Assembly: GCA_022702705.1 (NCBI GenBank)
Contig: CM040422.1
Span: forward strand, 34,991,270-35,055,269
From: Papilionanthe hookeriana x Papilionanthe teres
Taxonomy: Eukaryota > Streptophyta > Magnoliopsida > Asparagales > Orchidaceae
Length of the DNA: 64,000 nucleotides
Direction of reading: 5' to 3'
Notes under the pieces: model-generated
What the model was told of the DNA's origin: nothing
The model's database searches: none
The model's input: the letters and a program-made list of their open reading frames with translations, nothing else
Translations under genes and position numbers: made by a program
Shown: positions 48,901-60,699 of the stretch, one piece after another
Layout: each line of letters opens with the position of its first letter
How positions within the stretch are numbered: position 1 is the first letter of the stretch

Positions 48901-49917
48901 ATATTTCATTAGGTCTAGGGGAGTATCATGAGAAGTTTAGAATTCATATTCAGGAGAAATTGATTGACATTAGGTTTAATTTGGGTGAAATGGGTCACTT
49001 GGTCAAAATTGGGGATTTTGGGATTCAAGTGAAATTTAGCTCAAATGTGGCTCAAATTGAGTTTGGATTTGGTTTAGATTAAGGCTAGAGATGTTGAATT
49101 AAATTTTTTAATTAAAATTAGGCAAGATTGAGGGCAATTAGGTGGACACTAGGTTTAATTTGGGCACTTTTGGGTTAAATGAGTCAAATTGAGGCTTTTG
49201 GTTAAATTGGGCTAAATTTGTGAAATTAGGTCATTTGACAGTTGAGAGAAATAATATTGGGAATATTCAATAGGTTTTGGGAATTTTTAGAAATATTTGG
49301 AATTTTTGGATTTTTGGGCTAGGAAGGGTATTTTGGTAATTTTGTAAATTTTGGGACGAATTTGGAAATTTTGGTAGATTTAGGTAATTTTGGTCAATTT
49401 GAGTTGTGGGGAGTACTTTGAAATTAATTTTGGAGAAAAATGGGTAATTTGGATAATTTTGGGTAGATTCAGGTGCAAGGGGTCAAAAAATTAAAATTTT
49501 GAAAAAATTGAAGTTGATGAGGGGTGAGTAGTATGGGATTGTTTAGATTGAGCCATGGACCAAAGGGAAACCCTCATTTGGTCCTCTATGTGTTGGTATT
49601 AATTAAAACATTAGCTCGGGGATAAGAGCTTTGGAAAACCACGCACAAGAGTTTCCAAATAGTTAGGAGATCAAAGTGGGATGTGCTTTGTCTAGGGTTA
49701 TGAGTGTAAGTTGTGTGTATTGTGTATGCTCCATACCTCCCAGGGTAAATCCTCAGGTCTGGCCACCTATAGGAGACTTCCCTTGGGTTTCCTTATGCTT
49801 GGTCTCTTCCTCCCAAAAGTTCGAGGTTAGGCCTTAAGCATATGAACACTCCCAGTGAAGTGATAAATATTTGAATTCTAAAGAGAAACTAGACCTCAAC
49901 CAAAAGTGAGGTCAACA
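45916..49917 (-). mobile_element. E2 3' LTR, diverged and truncated
   Basis: A diverged member of the giant LTR family. It starts at CAGAGGAGAAAATGTGATTTTT, the counterpart of 12272 and 16729, and ends GGTCAACA at 49917. The left third of the LTR is missing from this orientation; an inverted fragment adjoins instead. Conserved landmarks are the CCAGAGGACCACTTGGAC block, the CCATGCGGC region (47245), and the terminal hairpin. Many indels and substitutions relative to the E1 LTRs show it is older or from another subfamily. Confidence 0.72.
49892..49913. repeat. LTR-terminal hairpin of E2
   Basis: GACCTCA / TGAGGTC, 7 bp perfect, 8-base loop. The stem is kept although the loop and flanks have diverged. 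Confidence 0.7.
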
Positions 49918-50389
49918 AATGGATCCCAATAGGTGTGGTGTGCTGGGCAAGCACGCTGCACATATTGGTGTTGACCTAGGAGATCAATGAAACCAACACA
50001 ACTGTCTGAGTCAAAAGTCAAGACAACACAAATAATTTAGTGAGGGAGTTTCCACTAGAGATTATTTAGGTAGATGACCTCCAAGACCTGGAAATTTTTG
50101 TTGAGGAATGAAAATGGAATACCTTCATTAGAGAGCTATGAATTTCAAGCTTCCAGAATCTGAAGGTGTCTGATCCGAATAGATTCAAATTTTAAATGGA
50201 AATTTTAGTCAGGATTAGGTTTGATTTCAAATTTTGATTTGAATCTTATGGAATTTTAATTTGAATTTTTAGTTAGTTTTGAGTTTTTAAATTGGTTTTG
50301 AGTCTTTATGGAGTTTAAGGAAAGTTAAGATTTTTGGAATTTTGAATTTATAAAAAAGAATTCAATTTCATCGGAAGTTTTGTGTTTTA
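49918..50389 (-). other. E2 3' untranslated region next to the LTR
   Basis: Begins with TGGATCCCAATAGGTGT (49920-49936), matching the E1 motif at 24295, and the conserved GTGGTGTGCT block. The rest is AT-rich without an ORF. Confidence 0.5.
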
Positions 50390-51040
50390 AGTGAGTGCAG
50401 AGGGGAATCAGAATTTCAGTACCAATCTCAAAAGGTGGGAGTTAGAACTTAAGTACTGATCCTGAAGATGATAACTGGAATTTAGGTACTAGTCTCAGAA
50501 ATGAGAATCAGAATTTTGGTATCGAACTTGGAAGATGGGAGTCAGAATTTAAGTACTGATCGCGAAGAATAAGAACTGAAATTTAGGTACTTGTCTAAAA
50601 AATGAGAATCAAAATTTAGGTACCAACCTCGGAAGATGATGTCAGAATCTAGGTACTAGTCCTAAAGAATGAGAACTTAAATTTTGGTACTAGTCTCGAA
50701 AATGAAAATGGAAATTTAGGTCCTGACCTCAAAAGATGGGAGTCAAATTTTAAGTACTAATCTATAAGTATGAGAATTGAAATTTAGGTACCAGTCTTAA
50801 AACTGAGAATCGGAATTTAAGTATTGACATTTAAAGATGGGAGTCAGAATTTAGGTAGTGATCCTGAAGGATGAGAACTGGAATTTAAGTACCAATGTCA
50901 AACATGAGAATCAAAATTTAGGAACCGATCTCGGGAGATGGGAGTCAGAATTTAGGTACTGATCCCAAAGGATGAGAACTGAAATTTAGGTACTAGTCTC
51001 AAAAATGAGAATCAAAATTTAGGTACCGATCTCAGGATTT
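50390..51040. repeat. Tandem array with 33-34 bp subunits in about 100-bp groups
   Basis: Units of the form GAGAATCAGAATTTAGGTAC recur every 33-34 bp. Every third unit starts GGGAGTCAGAATTT (about 50537, 50739, 50838, 50939, with a variant near 50640), giving a higher-order period of about 100 bp. Confidence 0.85.
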
Positions 51041-51710
51041 CGTGGGCATGAAAAATTCCTCGAAAGGGAAATAGAAATATAGGGAATTTGAGGAATTAGA
51101 CGACTTAGCTCCGATTCTGGAATTTCATAAAAGGTGGAAAATTTCTCGGAAAGGATACAGAAATATATGGAATTTTGAGGAATTGAACGACTGTGCTCCG
51201 ATCCTAGAATTTGATGAAAGGAAAAAAATTTTTTGGTAGGGAAATGGAAATATAGGGAGTTTGAGGAATCAGACGACTAAGCTCCCATCCTGGAATTTCA
51301 TGGAATGCAGCAAATTTCTCGGAAGGGAAATTGAAATAGGGAGTTTGAGGAATTGGACGACTAAGCTCTGATCCTGGAATTTCATGAAAGGCGAAAAATT
51401 TCTTGGAAGGGAAATGAAAATATAAGGAGTTTGAGGAATCAGACGAATAAGCTCTGATCCTGGAATTTCATGAAAGGAATTTCTCGGAAGGAAAATGGAA
51501 ATATTGGAGTTTGAGGAATCGGACAACTAAGCTCTGATCCTGGAATTTCATGAAAGGCGAAAAATTTCTCGGTAGGGAAATGGAAATATAGCTAATCTTG
51601 GGGAATCAGACGACTAAGCTCGGATCCTGAAATTTCATGAAAGACAGAAAATTTCTTGGAAGGGAAATGGAAATATAGGGAGTTTGAGGAACTTTCACCA
51701 CATTGAGGAG
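51041..51710. repeat. Second tandem array, about 86-bp units
   Basis: TGGAATTTCAT-type blocks start at about 51118, 51204, 51291, 51375, 51461, 51541 and 51628, a period of 80-87 bp. Units also carry AATTTCTCGGAAGGGAAATG and GGAATCAGACGACTAAGCTC. The minus open frame 51269-51526 is a product of the repeat. Confidence 0.88.
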
Positions 51711-52582
51711 GAATGCTCAGGGACTCACATCCAATCCAAGAGGTAGCAGAGTGTCACGTTAAGAAGGAAAGTTCATAAACACACATCCAACCCTAGAGGT
51801 GACGGTTTGGAAACATAATTTAAGTACCGCCTCTGGGATTTCAAGGATTTGGAGAAAATTATGTAATTCGGCTAAGACTTGTAGCCATTGTAAGATATGA
51901 AGAATTTCATGATGTTTGGATTTTATGTGAAGAGACATTGTGTAAAGTGCCAAATTTTACAGAGCGCTTATGGAAATGAAGGATTTAAGGATGAGTGCAA
52001 GGACTCGGAGTCTCTCTCGAGAGAATTATCTTATCGTTTGTTTTTAATTCATCATTTTCTTTTGATTTGTTTCATTCTATTTCACATGATTTTGTTTTAT
52101 TTCATTTGGTTTCATTTTGCTTGAGATTAAAATTTCTTTTAATTTCATTTCATTCCATTTGATTTTGTTTTGACTTTTTTTTCAATTTGTTATTATTTTT
52201 ACTTATATTCTTATCTTTTTCTTTTGTATCATTCTTTGTTGGTTTTAATTTGGAACTAACATATGGTCCTGCTGCTCTCGATCGTCAATTTGAAAGGAAA
52301 CACTTTTAATAAACTCGGTGAGCTCTAGAACAGAAATCTTCATTAATTTAGTACAACTGATCGTATGCTATTAAGCATCCAAAAAGTCAATCAAACATAC
52401 AAAGCTAAACAAAAACATCATATCATATCCTACTGACACAAAAAAAGTGACGACTATTGTAACCCGTTGTAGAAGCAGTAGTTTTCTGCTATTTGAGATT
52501 GCTCCCTGGACATGCCAACCTACCAAGGCTACGCTCTGGAACAAAAGTCCCCTTGCGAACACTTGGAGGTACTGATGTTACA
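51711..52582 (-). other. E2 spacer between arrays and AlkB remnant
   Basis: No ORF supported. T-rich zone at 52020-52250 corresponds in position to 25730-25880 of E1. Confidence 0.4.
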
Positions 52583-52958
52583 CCAGTAAGGGGCGAAGGC
52601 TGTCCAATTTTAGATCTAGCTCGTAGTAAAATGGTGCCTTATCATTATCCATTCTTCTGAAGGTAACTGATACCCTCTGTCCCGTAACTCCTCAGATGCA
52701 GTGTTTTACAAGATCAACTCTGTTTCCTTTTAGTACCAAAACTGACCCGACTGGTAGAGGGATTTCAATAAACCTCGGAGCTATCCCGGTTCGACAATTT
52801 GAATTTCCCGTCAAAACAATATATTGAATTCACTTATAAAGGAGACCGTTTAAAAGGGCCTCGCAAAGTCATGGTGGTAGATATAAGGTGGAATACAATC
52901 TTCGTCCTCATAAATATTTATAATGCAACTGTTGGGCATACAGTCTTCAGGCAGGACG
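52583..52958 (-). pseudogene. AlkB-like domain remnant in E2, catalytic residues lost
   Basis: Reading minus from 52958, VLPEDCMPNSCIINIY is followed by DCIPPYIYHHDFARPF; in the matched 35-residue stretch 26 positions are identical to E1. The iron-binding HxD is YxY here (positions 52884-52886 and 52878-52880), so the copy cannot bind iron in the usual way. Right after DFARPF there is a stop, then SFISEFNILF-like text, two more stops, and in another frame a GSVLVLKGN block and VKHCI with the distal His kept (52701-52703). It ends near 52583. The N-terminal side is cut off by the E3 LTR at 52959. The same domain sits at the same place relative to the 3' region and LTR as in E1. Confidence 0.82.
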
Positions 52959-54639
52959 TGCTGACCGGACTGCGAACTGCCTCGAAATTCAATATTCAAA
53001 TGATAGTTCCTGTTTATTTTTATAAATATATTAATTTAATAATTAGGCAGTTTCTTGTATACACAAGTATACATATCGTTCAAGTAATACAGGGCTCTAG
53101 TGGAGTCCTCGTTATCGATCCCACGAGGAAGGCAGAAACTTTTCAAAATATAACAAAGATGTTGAAATCCAACACTTATTTCACAATGCAAGTTCAAGTA
53201 CTATTTATTATGCTAATGCAAAGATAACAACAACTAGATTTACTGTAAGTTACTTCTATATTTTCTAAGCAGGATTAACTAAGACACACTACATTTTGTA
53301 ATTGAAAAGTTTATATATGGAAAGTGTCATCCTCTTGTAGTGATTTTATGGTGATTGGTTGATATAGATTGATAATGGAATTGTATTATGTCAAATAGGA
53401 GCATTCATATTCTTTACCCTCGTCAGAATAACCCCTCTTCCAAGTCATGTAAAGAACATTAACAAATCCTAGGCTTAGTCACTAAATCTGTGGTTAGGCA
53501 GGGAGCATACTCACTCTCACTTCAGAGCTCCCACATCCCATCACCTGAAGGCTAACCCTAGCTTTAGTTACCAAACATTAGGACCAAATTAGGAATTTCA
53601 GCCTTTCACTCTAAAACCTCCAATTCGATGCTCATTAAACCATATTTTCTTATTTATTTGCACTCAATTCCCATAAACTACGCAACTCATTCATGGAAAT
53701 TGAATGGATTCACCACTATTATTGTAGAACACAGTCCTTTCGAATTGGATATTTCACAATAGATTTTAACAATTCAATTGGCCAGATTAAAAAGTAAATG
53801 AAGTTTGAAATGGAAAATCATCACAATTTCTTTAACATATTTATGACACATCAAATCTACATCAACACTTCACCATATCTTATTGCAAGAAGAAAGACAA
53901 AGAAATCTACTTTGAACTCATGAGGAAGATACAACAAAACATGGATTTTTTATAAAAAAAAGCAAAGTCATACAAAAAAAAAGTAAATGCAACTTATCTC
54001 TTTCTCTTCCACAAGTAAATCTCTTGTATTTCATTTGAATCCTTATCTCTGTTCTCTTCAACACTCAATTCTCTCTTTAGAATGGTTAGGAAAAGCAATC
54101 TCTCACTTTACTCCTTCTCATACACTCCTTAGTGAAGATTCCCTTACAATACAAGACTTCTACACACTTTCCACAAACCCTAACACACTCCCTTCACTCC
54201 TCTTCACTTCTCCCTAACATACACCACTCTCTCCCCCTCTCACACACACCCTTTTTGCATCTAAAATAGTCTAAAAATAAGTTAGAAATGAATTCCCCAA
54301 GAGCTTCTTCAAGCACCCCTTCAAAAGCGTCCAAATACGTTGAATTTTGAGTTCCACTGAATTTGGGTTCCGATAGTACTGGATAAAGGGCCGGTGGCAC
54401 TGGGCTGCGAAATAATTATTTGAACTCTTTGGAATTGGGCGTCGATGGCGCCAGAAATCCATTTTCTTCATTTTGCTTTTTTTTACTCCAAATCTGTTAC
54501 TCTTCGCTTCCTTTTGCTCCAAGCACCTAAAATCATCATACCTGCAGCAAAACATGAATAATAACTTCCTTTAAAGTGTAATATCACTAAGTACAAGTAA
54601 AATTTTATAACAAAAGCCTAATATATTTTTGGTGCATCA
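52959..54639 (-). mobile_element. 3' LTR of Athila-like element E3
   Basis: On minus it starts TGATGCACC at 54639, directly after a TTTGGGGGATTT tract, and ends near TGCTGACCGG (plus reading) at 52959. It shares with the E4 LTR the CTTGTAT-type and GTATACATATCGTT block (53065; E4 61815) followed by ATCGATCCCACGAGGAA (53115; E4 61865). A GC-rich module sits at 54330-54460. Its left end falls inside the E2 AlkB remnant. The open frames 52799-53227 plus and 54194-54555 minus lie in LTR DNA. Confidence 0.72.
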
Positions 54640-55930
54640 AAATCCCCCAAACATAACTATTACTTGTCCTCAAGTAATCCTTTTAATACATAAAAATATA
54701 ACTCAAGGTAGTGAACTTCTCAATTATAAAAAGCTATAAATTTTTATTTAAATGATAATAAGGGAAAGAATCTTAGAAAGAAGTTCAATAACTCAGGTTA
54801 AAATTACAGGTATAAGAGCATTCAATAGTCAAGTCTAAGAGTTCTCGTCTCCTATTCATTTCAAGATGAACCATAATTTATCAAATTAAGGGTGCCCTAA
54901 AAGACTATATGAAAAAGAAGCTCATGCAATCTCCATTAGAAAGTTGGCTAATACTTTAAATATAAATTCAGAAATGTAACTAGGTTCTTCCTTTAGGTTG
55001 ATTCAAGTGAAGTCAATTTTTGATTAGGCATCTTCTCAAGCTTCTTCTCACATATATTTTCTTTCTTTTTCTTTTTCTCTTTTTCTTTTTCTTTTGGGAT
55101 TGTTTTTCAATCTTTCTTTTTTTCCTTTTTCCTTTGTTTTATGTGAGAATTACTATATATGTATACACTGTAATAGTTTTAAACTTCTCTCCTCTTTCTA
55201 AAGTTCAAACCTAAAAAACTTCTTTACTTTATAAATATATATTAGCTTTATAATTCATCACAAAGTCACAGTCCTTTCTTCACACATAGTTCTTTAAGTC
55301 TCTTAACAATTCAAAAATACAGTTTTTTTTACTTTAAATAGTCAACTATAATCATCCTTTCATACTAAATATCTTACCCTAGAAAATTAACATTTATTAC
55401 TAAAAACTTTCAACCAAATCTAAAATATTATTTAAATGAAATAAAAAATTTAGTTCTCTAAAGTTAGGTTCAACTAGCAAAAGTTATGATAATAAATTTT
55501 TTAAAAATATATTAATTGAGAACAAATAAGAATTAATACTTTTACCCTCCCTCAAACTTAAGTTTTTTGATAAATTTGAATTGGTAATGAGTAAAAGAAA
55601 ATTAACCTTTTTGTGCTGGGATTTTGAAATCTTCTGAAGCTATGCTGGTATTAATCAAAATTTTAAGCTAGCAAGCATGAAATAGTTAGAAACAGTGATA
55701 TATATAACATTAAACATTTGCTAGGGTGATGAAATATTAAACATTTAAACATTAAACATCCGACATAACATCACAATTCAAATTACTAAACAACTAACAC
55801 TGAGTTCATTAACACGTAGTTCATTACATTTTCATTTTTTAACACAAATACATCAACAAACTACCTAGAACACAAAATAACAAATAATAACACAACAAAG
55901 TACTACAACAAACAACATAAAACCAAAATC
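54640..55930 (-). other. E3 polypurine tract and 3' untranslated region
   Basis: Tract TTTGGGGGATTT at the LTR edge, then a non-coding AT-rich region with a long C/T-rich run at 55050-55140 (plus). It is homologous to 63433-64000 and, in plus orientation, to 6400-7766. Confidence 0.6.
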
Positions 55931-55934
55931 ATAG

Positions 55935-57059
55935 TACTACCAATCATCATCACTAACTTCATCAGCAAGATCAGCAGGATCGTCGGTATGGAACAAACCT
56001 GGGGCAGGTAAGAAATATCACTCCAATGTCTCCCCTCATAAATCAGACCTGAGCATCATGATAGACAATATCATACTTTACTCTCCTCCTCATGTAATCT
56101 TTATTTAAATCACTTCTATCCTTAAATACATCGATTCTACTATGAAGTCTATCCATACTAGCACTCTGGATCATCAGCTGCTCCATAACATCAGATACTG
56201 TAGGTGGCTCAGAAGTAGATGGAATGTCCTGGCTGGTAGTAGAAATATGTGTACTCCTACTCTCTCCTCTTGCTACCACTTGAGACTCATAAGTCCGAAT
56301 AATAGTCTTGTCAATAGGTCTCAGTGGTATGGCTACCTCTTTGGAACTATCAAACTCAACTCCAGACTATGCACACAATGAATGAATTAGGGCAGGATGT
56401 CCTAATCCACGTGTGGTTTCTTCTCTAGAAATTGTTTGAATGTTATTGTAGATAATATATCAAATATTAATCTTCTTCATGGTCTAAATACAATAATTTA
56501 GAACTAATTTATCCTTTTTAACTTCACTGTGGTGATATAAAGGTTGTAGTCTCGCAGAGATGAAATAATGTCATGCTTTAGAAGCTACATTTAGCTTTGA
56601 AGCAGGGAAATTAATCATATGTTTTTGTTTCGCTTTCCATTCCCCTCTTCCATCAATCAGAAAAGCAATCACTTCTTTCATATAAGGTTCTCTCATATCA
56701 AAGTTCTCATATTCACAAAACCTCACCCCCTGTAACTGATAAAAATCATTAATGCACTGAGGGGTGAATTCTATCATTTTTCCTCGAACTAGCACATATT
56801 CTGTTTCGGTCCAGGGGAGATTTGCATAAAATTCTCGCACAGTACCCATAATAGCATTAGCAGTGAAATAACAAAATCTTTCCCAATTTCTATCTGAAAT
56901 CAACTGCTTAATAAATCTGATCAGACTATCAAAAGCCTGATCATGTATACACTTTTTATTATGCAGGACAGAATTGAAACGAAACTGCGCTTTAACATTA
57001 ATAAATCTATCTTCATCAAAATCTGTCTTCCTCTTGCCTTTGCTTTTTCTAGGAGCCAT
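55935..57059 (-). pseudogene. Env-position ORF, second copy (E3)
   Basis: Starts MAPRKSKGKRK at 57059 and stays open to 56571, where a TGA replaces what is TGG in element C (AWHYF block). It continues in frame with HYFISARLQPLYHHSEV, further stops near 56490 and 56370, and an open tail (56043-56279) rich in Ser/Thr. A block EFYANLPWTETEYVLVRGK, then FTPQCINDFYQL, resembles the 'putative plant transposon protein' domain (PF20167-type, recalled and not searched), common in ORFs after pol in Athila-like elements. A nuclear-type basic N terminus precedes it. No transmembrane segment seen. Function unknown. Confidence 0.65.
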
Positions 57060-57959
57060 ATAGAATTCTAAAAATTTTCAATAAAATTTGATAAATTCTA
57101 AAATCACAATGTAGGAAACTCCTAAAGCAAATATAGGTAAATAAGAGCTTAATTCATCATGGAAAATCCTAAAATATCTTCAAAAATTCTAAATTTCAAT
57201 TCCAAGCAATGTGAGAAATTCCCATGGTGAAAATAAAAAACAATTAGGTTAATTTGAAGCTCTTAACAAGAGAAGTCTAGATCCACTCTCAAAAAGCGTT
57301 GAAAATACTTGAAATCCTTGATCTAGCAAGCCCTAGATCCAATTTTTGTAGAAGCTGGAGAAAGAAGATGAAGGAAACGACTAGATTTGTGGGTCCCAGG
57401 GAAAAAATTATAATTTTATAGGGGTTTGGCCCTTTTTTTGTACTTGGTCGCCGGCAGTACTGTTTTGGGTGCCAGCGACACTCTATTTAAATTAAAAGGG
57501 CCCAACTCTTTGTAATTGGGCACCGACAGCGCCATTTCATTTTTCTTAGGTCTGAAATTTTTTCATAATTTCGATGGTTTCAACGTTCTGCTATAGCATC
57601 AATAACCTCTTTAAGCATCTATTTCATCAAGTAAGCAACTAACTAACATCAAACTCGCACAAACAACACAAAACATCACTTTGAAATATAAAAACCATGC
57701 TACAAACATACACACTAAACATTCACCAAATAAGTTCATCTAGCCACAGATAGTTAGCGTTATAAACACACTACGATACTCTAACGCTAAAAACTAAGTA
57801 CAAACACAAAATTCAAGCATAAAAAGTCCAAACACATACTACAAAGTAAAGAAAGTCAAAACTAAACACACTGAAGCATATAAATACTAAATACTACATA
57901 CTAAGAAGAGTCACCACTCCTCATCAGTCTCTGAACTATCATGTCCTCTGATATCTCCC
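57060..57959 (-). other. Spacer between the two env-position ORFs, with GC-rich module
   Basis: About 900 bp without an ORF. A GC-rich module at 57440-57530 has the words GTCGCCGGCAGT, GGTGCCAGCGAC and GGGCACCGACAGCGCC. The same kind of module lies in the E3 LTR and upstream of the first env-position ORF. Confidence 0.5.
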
Positions 57960-59030
57960 ATATATTAACGATGCAAAAACAGATTGTAGAAGGGACGATA
58001 TAGGTATTCATCAGATGAATCCTCAGCAATCACGACATTCCTCTTCAATAGATTTATCAACTTCACTTCAATTTTCCCCTTATGATCAAAATGCTCTTTC
58101 ATCCTCCAATCCAAGTGATCAAACAAATCAGAGATATTATTAATAATATTCATAAGATTTTGTACCTCTTTTTCAAAATTTTTTATCTTTGTCAGAATCA
58201 CTCTGAAAATTTCACGAAAGTAAGGCTGATTAGGTCGTGAACTCTGAGAGTCTCATGTCACTCTCATTTCCTATGGCTTGACAGTCATAAAGCGTGGTTC
58301 GATCAATAGGGCTCCAGGGAACAAGCACTTTTTCCCAACTCTCATAAGGAACTTATGACTGGATGCAAAGAAGATATATCGTGGAAGGATGTCCAAGCCC
58401 ATATTTAGATCCATGAACAATCAATCCCAATACAGATTTCACTATGATTGTACCAATATCGGTCGACCATCTTGTTTGAGTAGAGTAATTTAAAATAACA
58501 CTCTCCTTCATCACTTTACTAATTTTTAAAATCGAAAGAAACTTTGCAGAAATGAAGTAATGCCATTGCTTTGACACAAGATTTAAAGATGCAGAAGATA
58601 AACTTACATATATGTTGTCTCTAATCTCCCAATCTTCACCTTCGTCCGTATAATAGTGATAAAATTCATTCAAATTGTCTCTCGTCACATTAAAATTTGA
58701 ATAATGGCAGATATGCACATTCTTAATCATGAACAAGTCATTTATCTTTGAAGGAGTGAATGATACAAACTAACCTCCCACATGAATGAATACTTGATTG
58801 ATCCCATGAAGATTTTCATAGAATTCTTTCACAACAGGAACAACAACGGCGGCGATGGTGTAGAGTAAAACTTCCCAACATCTCTACACAGTTATCTCTT
58901 CAAATCTTGTAGTAGGATTTCCATACCTCGATTTATAAAACCACTTTCCTTGATAATACTCCTCTTCATCATCACCTTGTTGAATAAACGTTGCGCCTCG
59001 TAACTGACTAACTTTCATCGATTGAAAACT
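57960..59030 (-). pseudogene. Env-position ORF, first copy (E3)
   Basis: Open pieces at 58353-58736 and 57965-58201 with stops between. The first holds SKQWHYFISAKF and YGLGHPSTIYLLC; these are the same landmarks as in the second copy (HYFISAR, then LGHPALI). The second has a coiled-coil-like heptad stretch before DWRMKEHFDH. Upstream, in broken frame, KEFYENL parallels the EFYANL of the second copy. So E3 carries two diverged, tandem versions of one ORF. It is non-functional through several stops. Confidence 0.6.
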
Positions 59031-59113
59031 CTAAATCTTTGGGTTTCTATGGAGTTAGAATCAATTGGATAATAATTGGGGAAGGAATGTTTAAGTTTTT
59101 TGCAGTTTTGGAA

Positions 59114-60603
59114 TTAAAATGGAGTTTGGGGAGTTAAAAGGAAGAAAATTCCAATTAAAACTGCCAAAAATTGCATTTTGAAACTCCAGGAACTGTCAAC
59201 TAAATCTTGGTGGAGTTTGATAAGCACCGACGACGCTCTATCAAAATATATTATGCATCTTCTCTGAAATTGGGCGTCGGCGGAGCTGGTTTTCAAAAAT
59301 AAACCGAACTTCATTTTGGTCCAAAATATTTCACGAAATAATTTCAACATTAAAATCTCTTTAAAATCTGGTTGAAACCCTTCAAAATATGGTTTTAATC
59401 TTTGCCCATTAACTTTGAATATCTTTCCAGTTTTGGGATCCTCATTATCAACAACTCTAAAAGAATTCACTTTTATAACAGTAAGAGGTCCTATCCACCT
59501 AGACTTAAGTTTTTCAGGAACTAATTTCAATTTAGTATTGTATAGCAAAACTTTCTGTCCCAGTTCAAAATTCTTTCTTAATAACTTCCGATCTTGCCAG
59601 AATTTCATTTTCTCCTTATAAATCCTGTCATTATGATAATATTCATTTCTGATTTCTTACAATTCATTCAATTGCACAAATATCTTCTCACCTGCATTCT
59701 TCAAATTAAAATTTAGCTCTTTTATCGCCTAACATGCTTTATGCTCCCATTCAAAAGATAAGTGGCAAGTCTTTCCAATTACTAGTCTATAAGAAAACAT
59801 TCCGATAGGGGTCTTAAAAACAGTTCCGTATGCCCATAATGCAATATCTAATCTCACACGCCAATCTAATTTGTGAAGATCCACAATTTTCTCCAGAATT
59901 CTTTTAATTTAAAAATTAGACACCTTTGCTAAACCACTAGTCATGGGATGATAGGTAGTAGAAATTCTATGAATAATATTATATTTTTCAACCAATCTCT
60001 AAATCTGATTATTCCTAAAATGAGATCTACCATCAGTTATGATTACTCTCGGCATTCCATATCTTGTAGAAATATTTCTCATTAAAAATTTTAAGACACT
60101 CCGAGCATCACATCTGGGAAAAGAAATTGCTTCGATCCATTTCAAGACATAATCAACAGCAGCCAATATATATATATTTCGAAATGAAGGAGTAAATGAT
60201 CCCATAAAATCCAATCTCCATACATCAAAGATTTCAACTTCTAATGTAAAATTTTGAGGCAGTTCATTTCTTCTAGAAATATTACCTACTCTATGACATT
60301 GATCACATGTTTTTATAAATTCATATACATCCCTAAAAAGAGTGGGCCAATAAAATCTAGATTACAAAATCTTATAAGCAGTTTTATCAACACCAAAATG
60401 TCTAATTTCATAATCATGGCATCTCTGAATAATTGGTTCAGTTTCTTCATACGACACACATCTTCTAATAATAAGATCCTTACACATTTTATATAGGTAG
60501 GGCTCATCGAAAAAATAAAATTTAGAATCATATCTAAATTTCTTTTGTTGTTACCTTTTAAATTAGGCGGTAGAATATCATTTACAATATAATTCACAAG
60601 CAT
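59114..60603 (-). pseudogene. Integrase of Athila-like element E3
   Basis: Zinc region near 60300-60480 with an H...H and CDQCH pattern. Core piece 59999-60214 starts MDFMGSFTPSFRNIYIL (first Asp) and contains VIITDGRSHF (second Asp). The Glu block reads KRILEKIV in the following, stop-interrupted stretch. The C-terminal piece (59114-59608) has LGQKVLLYNTKLKLVPEKLK, KSRWIGP and FKVNGQRLKPY, typical of Athila-type integrases. Several stops split the domain. The tail after 59300 runs past the end of conserved integrase into GC-module sequence. Confidence 0.85.
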
Positions 60604-60699
60604 ACCAAGGCAAATTCATTTCCATAACAGTATAAAGTTGCTCATTAGGGAAAATTTCTTTAATTTCCTTCTCAAATTCAAATACTTTATAATACTCTA

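Noticed and set aside
52799..53227. 142-residue plus-strand frame across the AlkB remnant and E3 LTR
   Set aside because: It spans the junction of two elements and runs antisense to the AlkB remnant.
54986..55214. Phe-rich hydrophobic frame at 55020-55214 as a membrane protein
   Set aside because: It is the translation of a C/T-rich run that also exists, differently phased, in E4 and element C.
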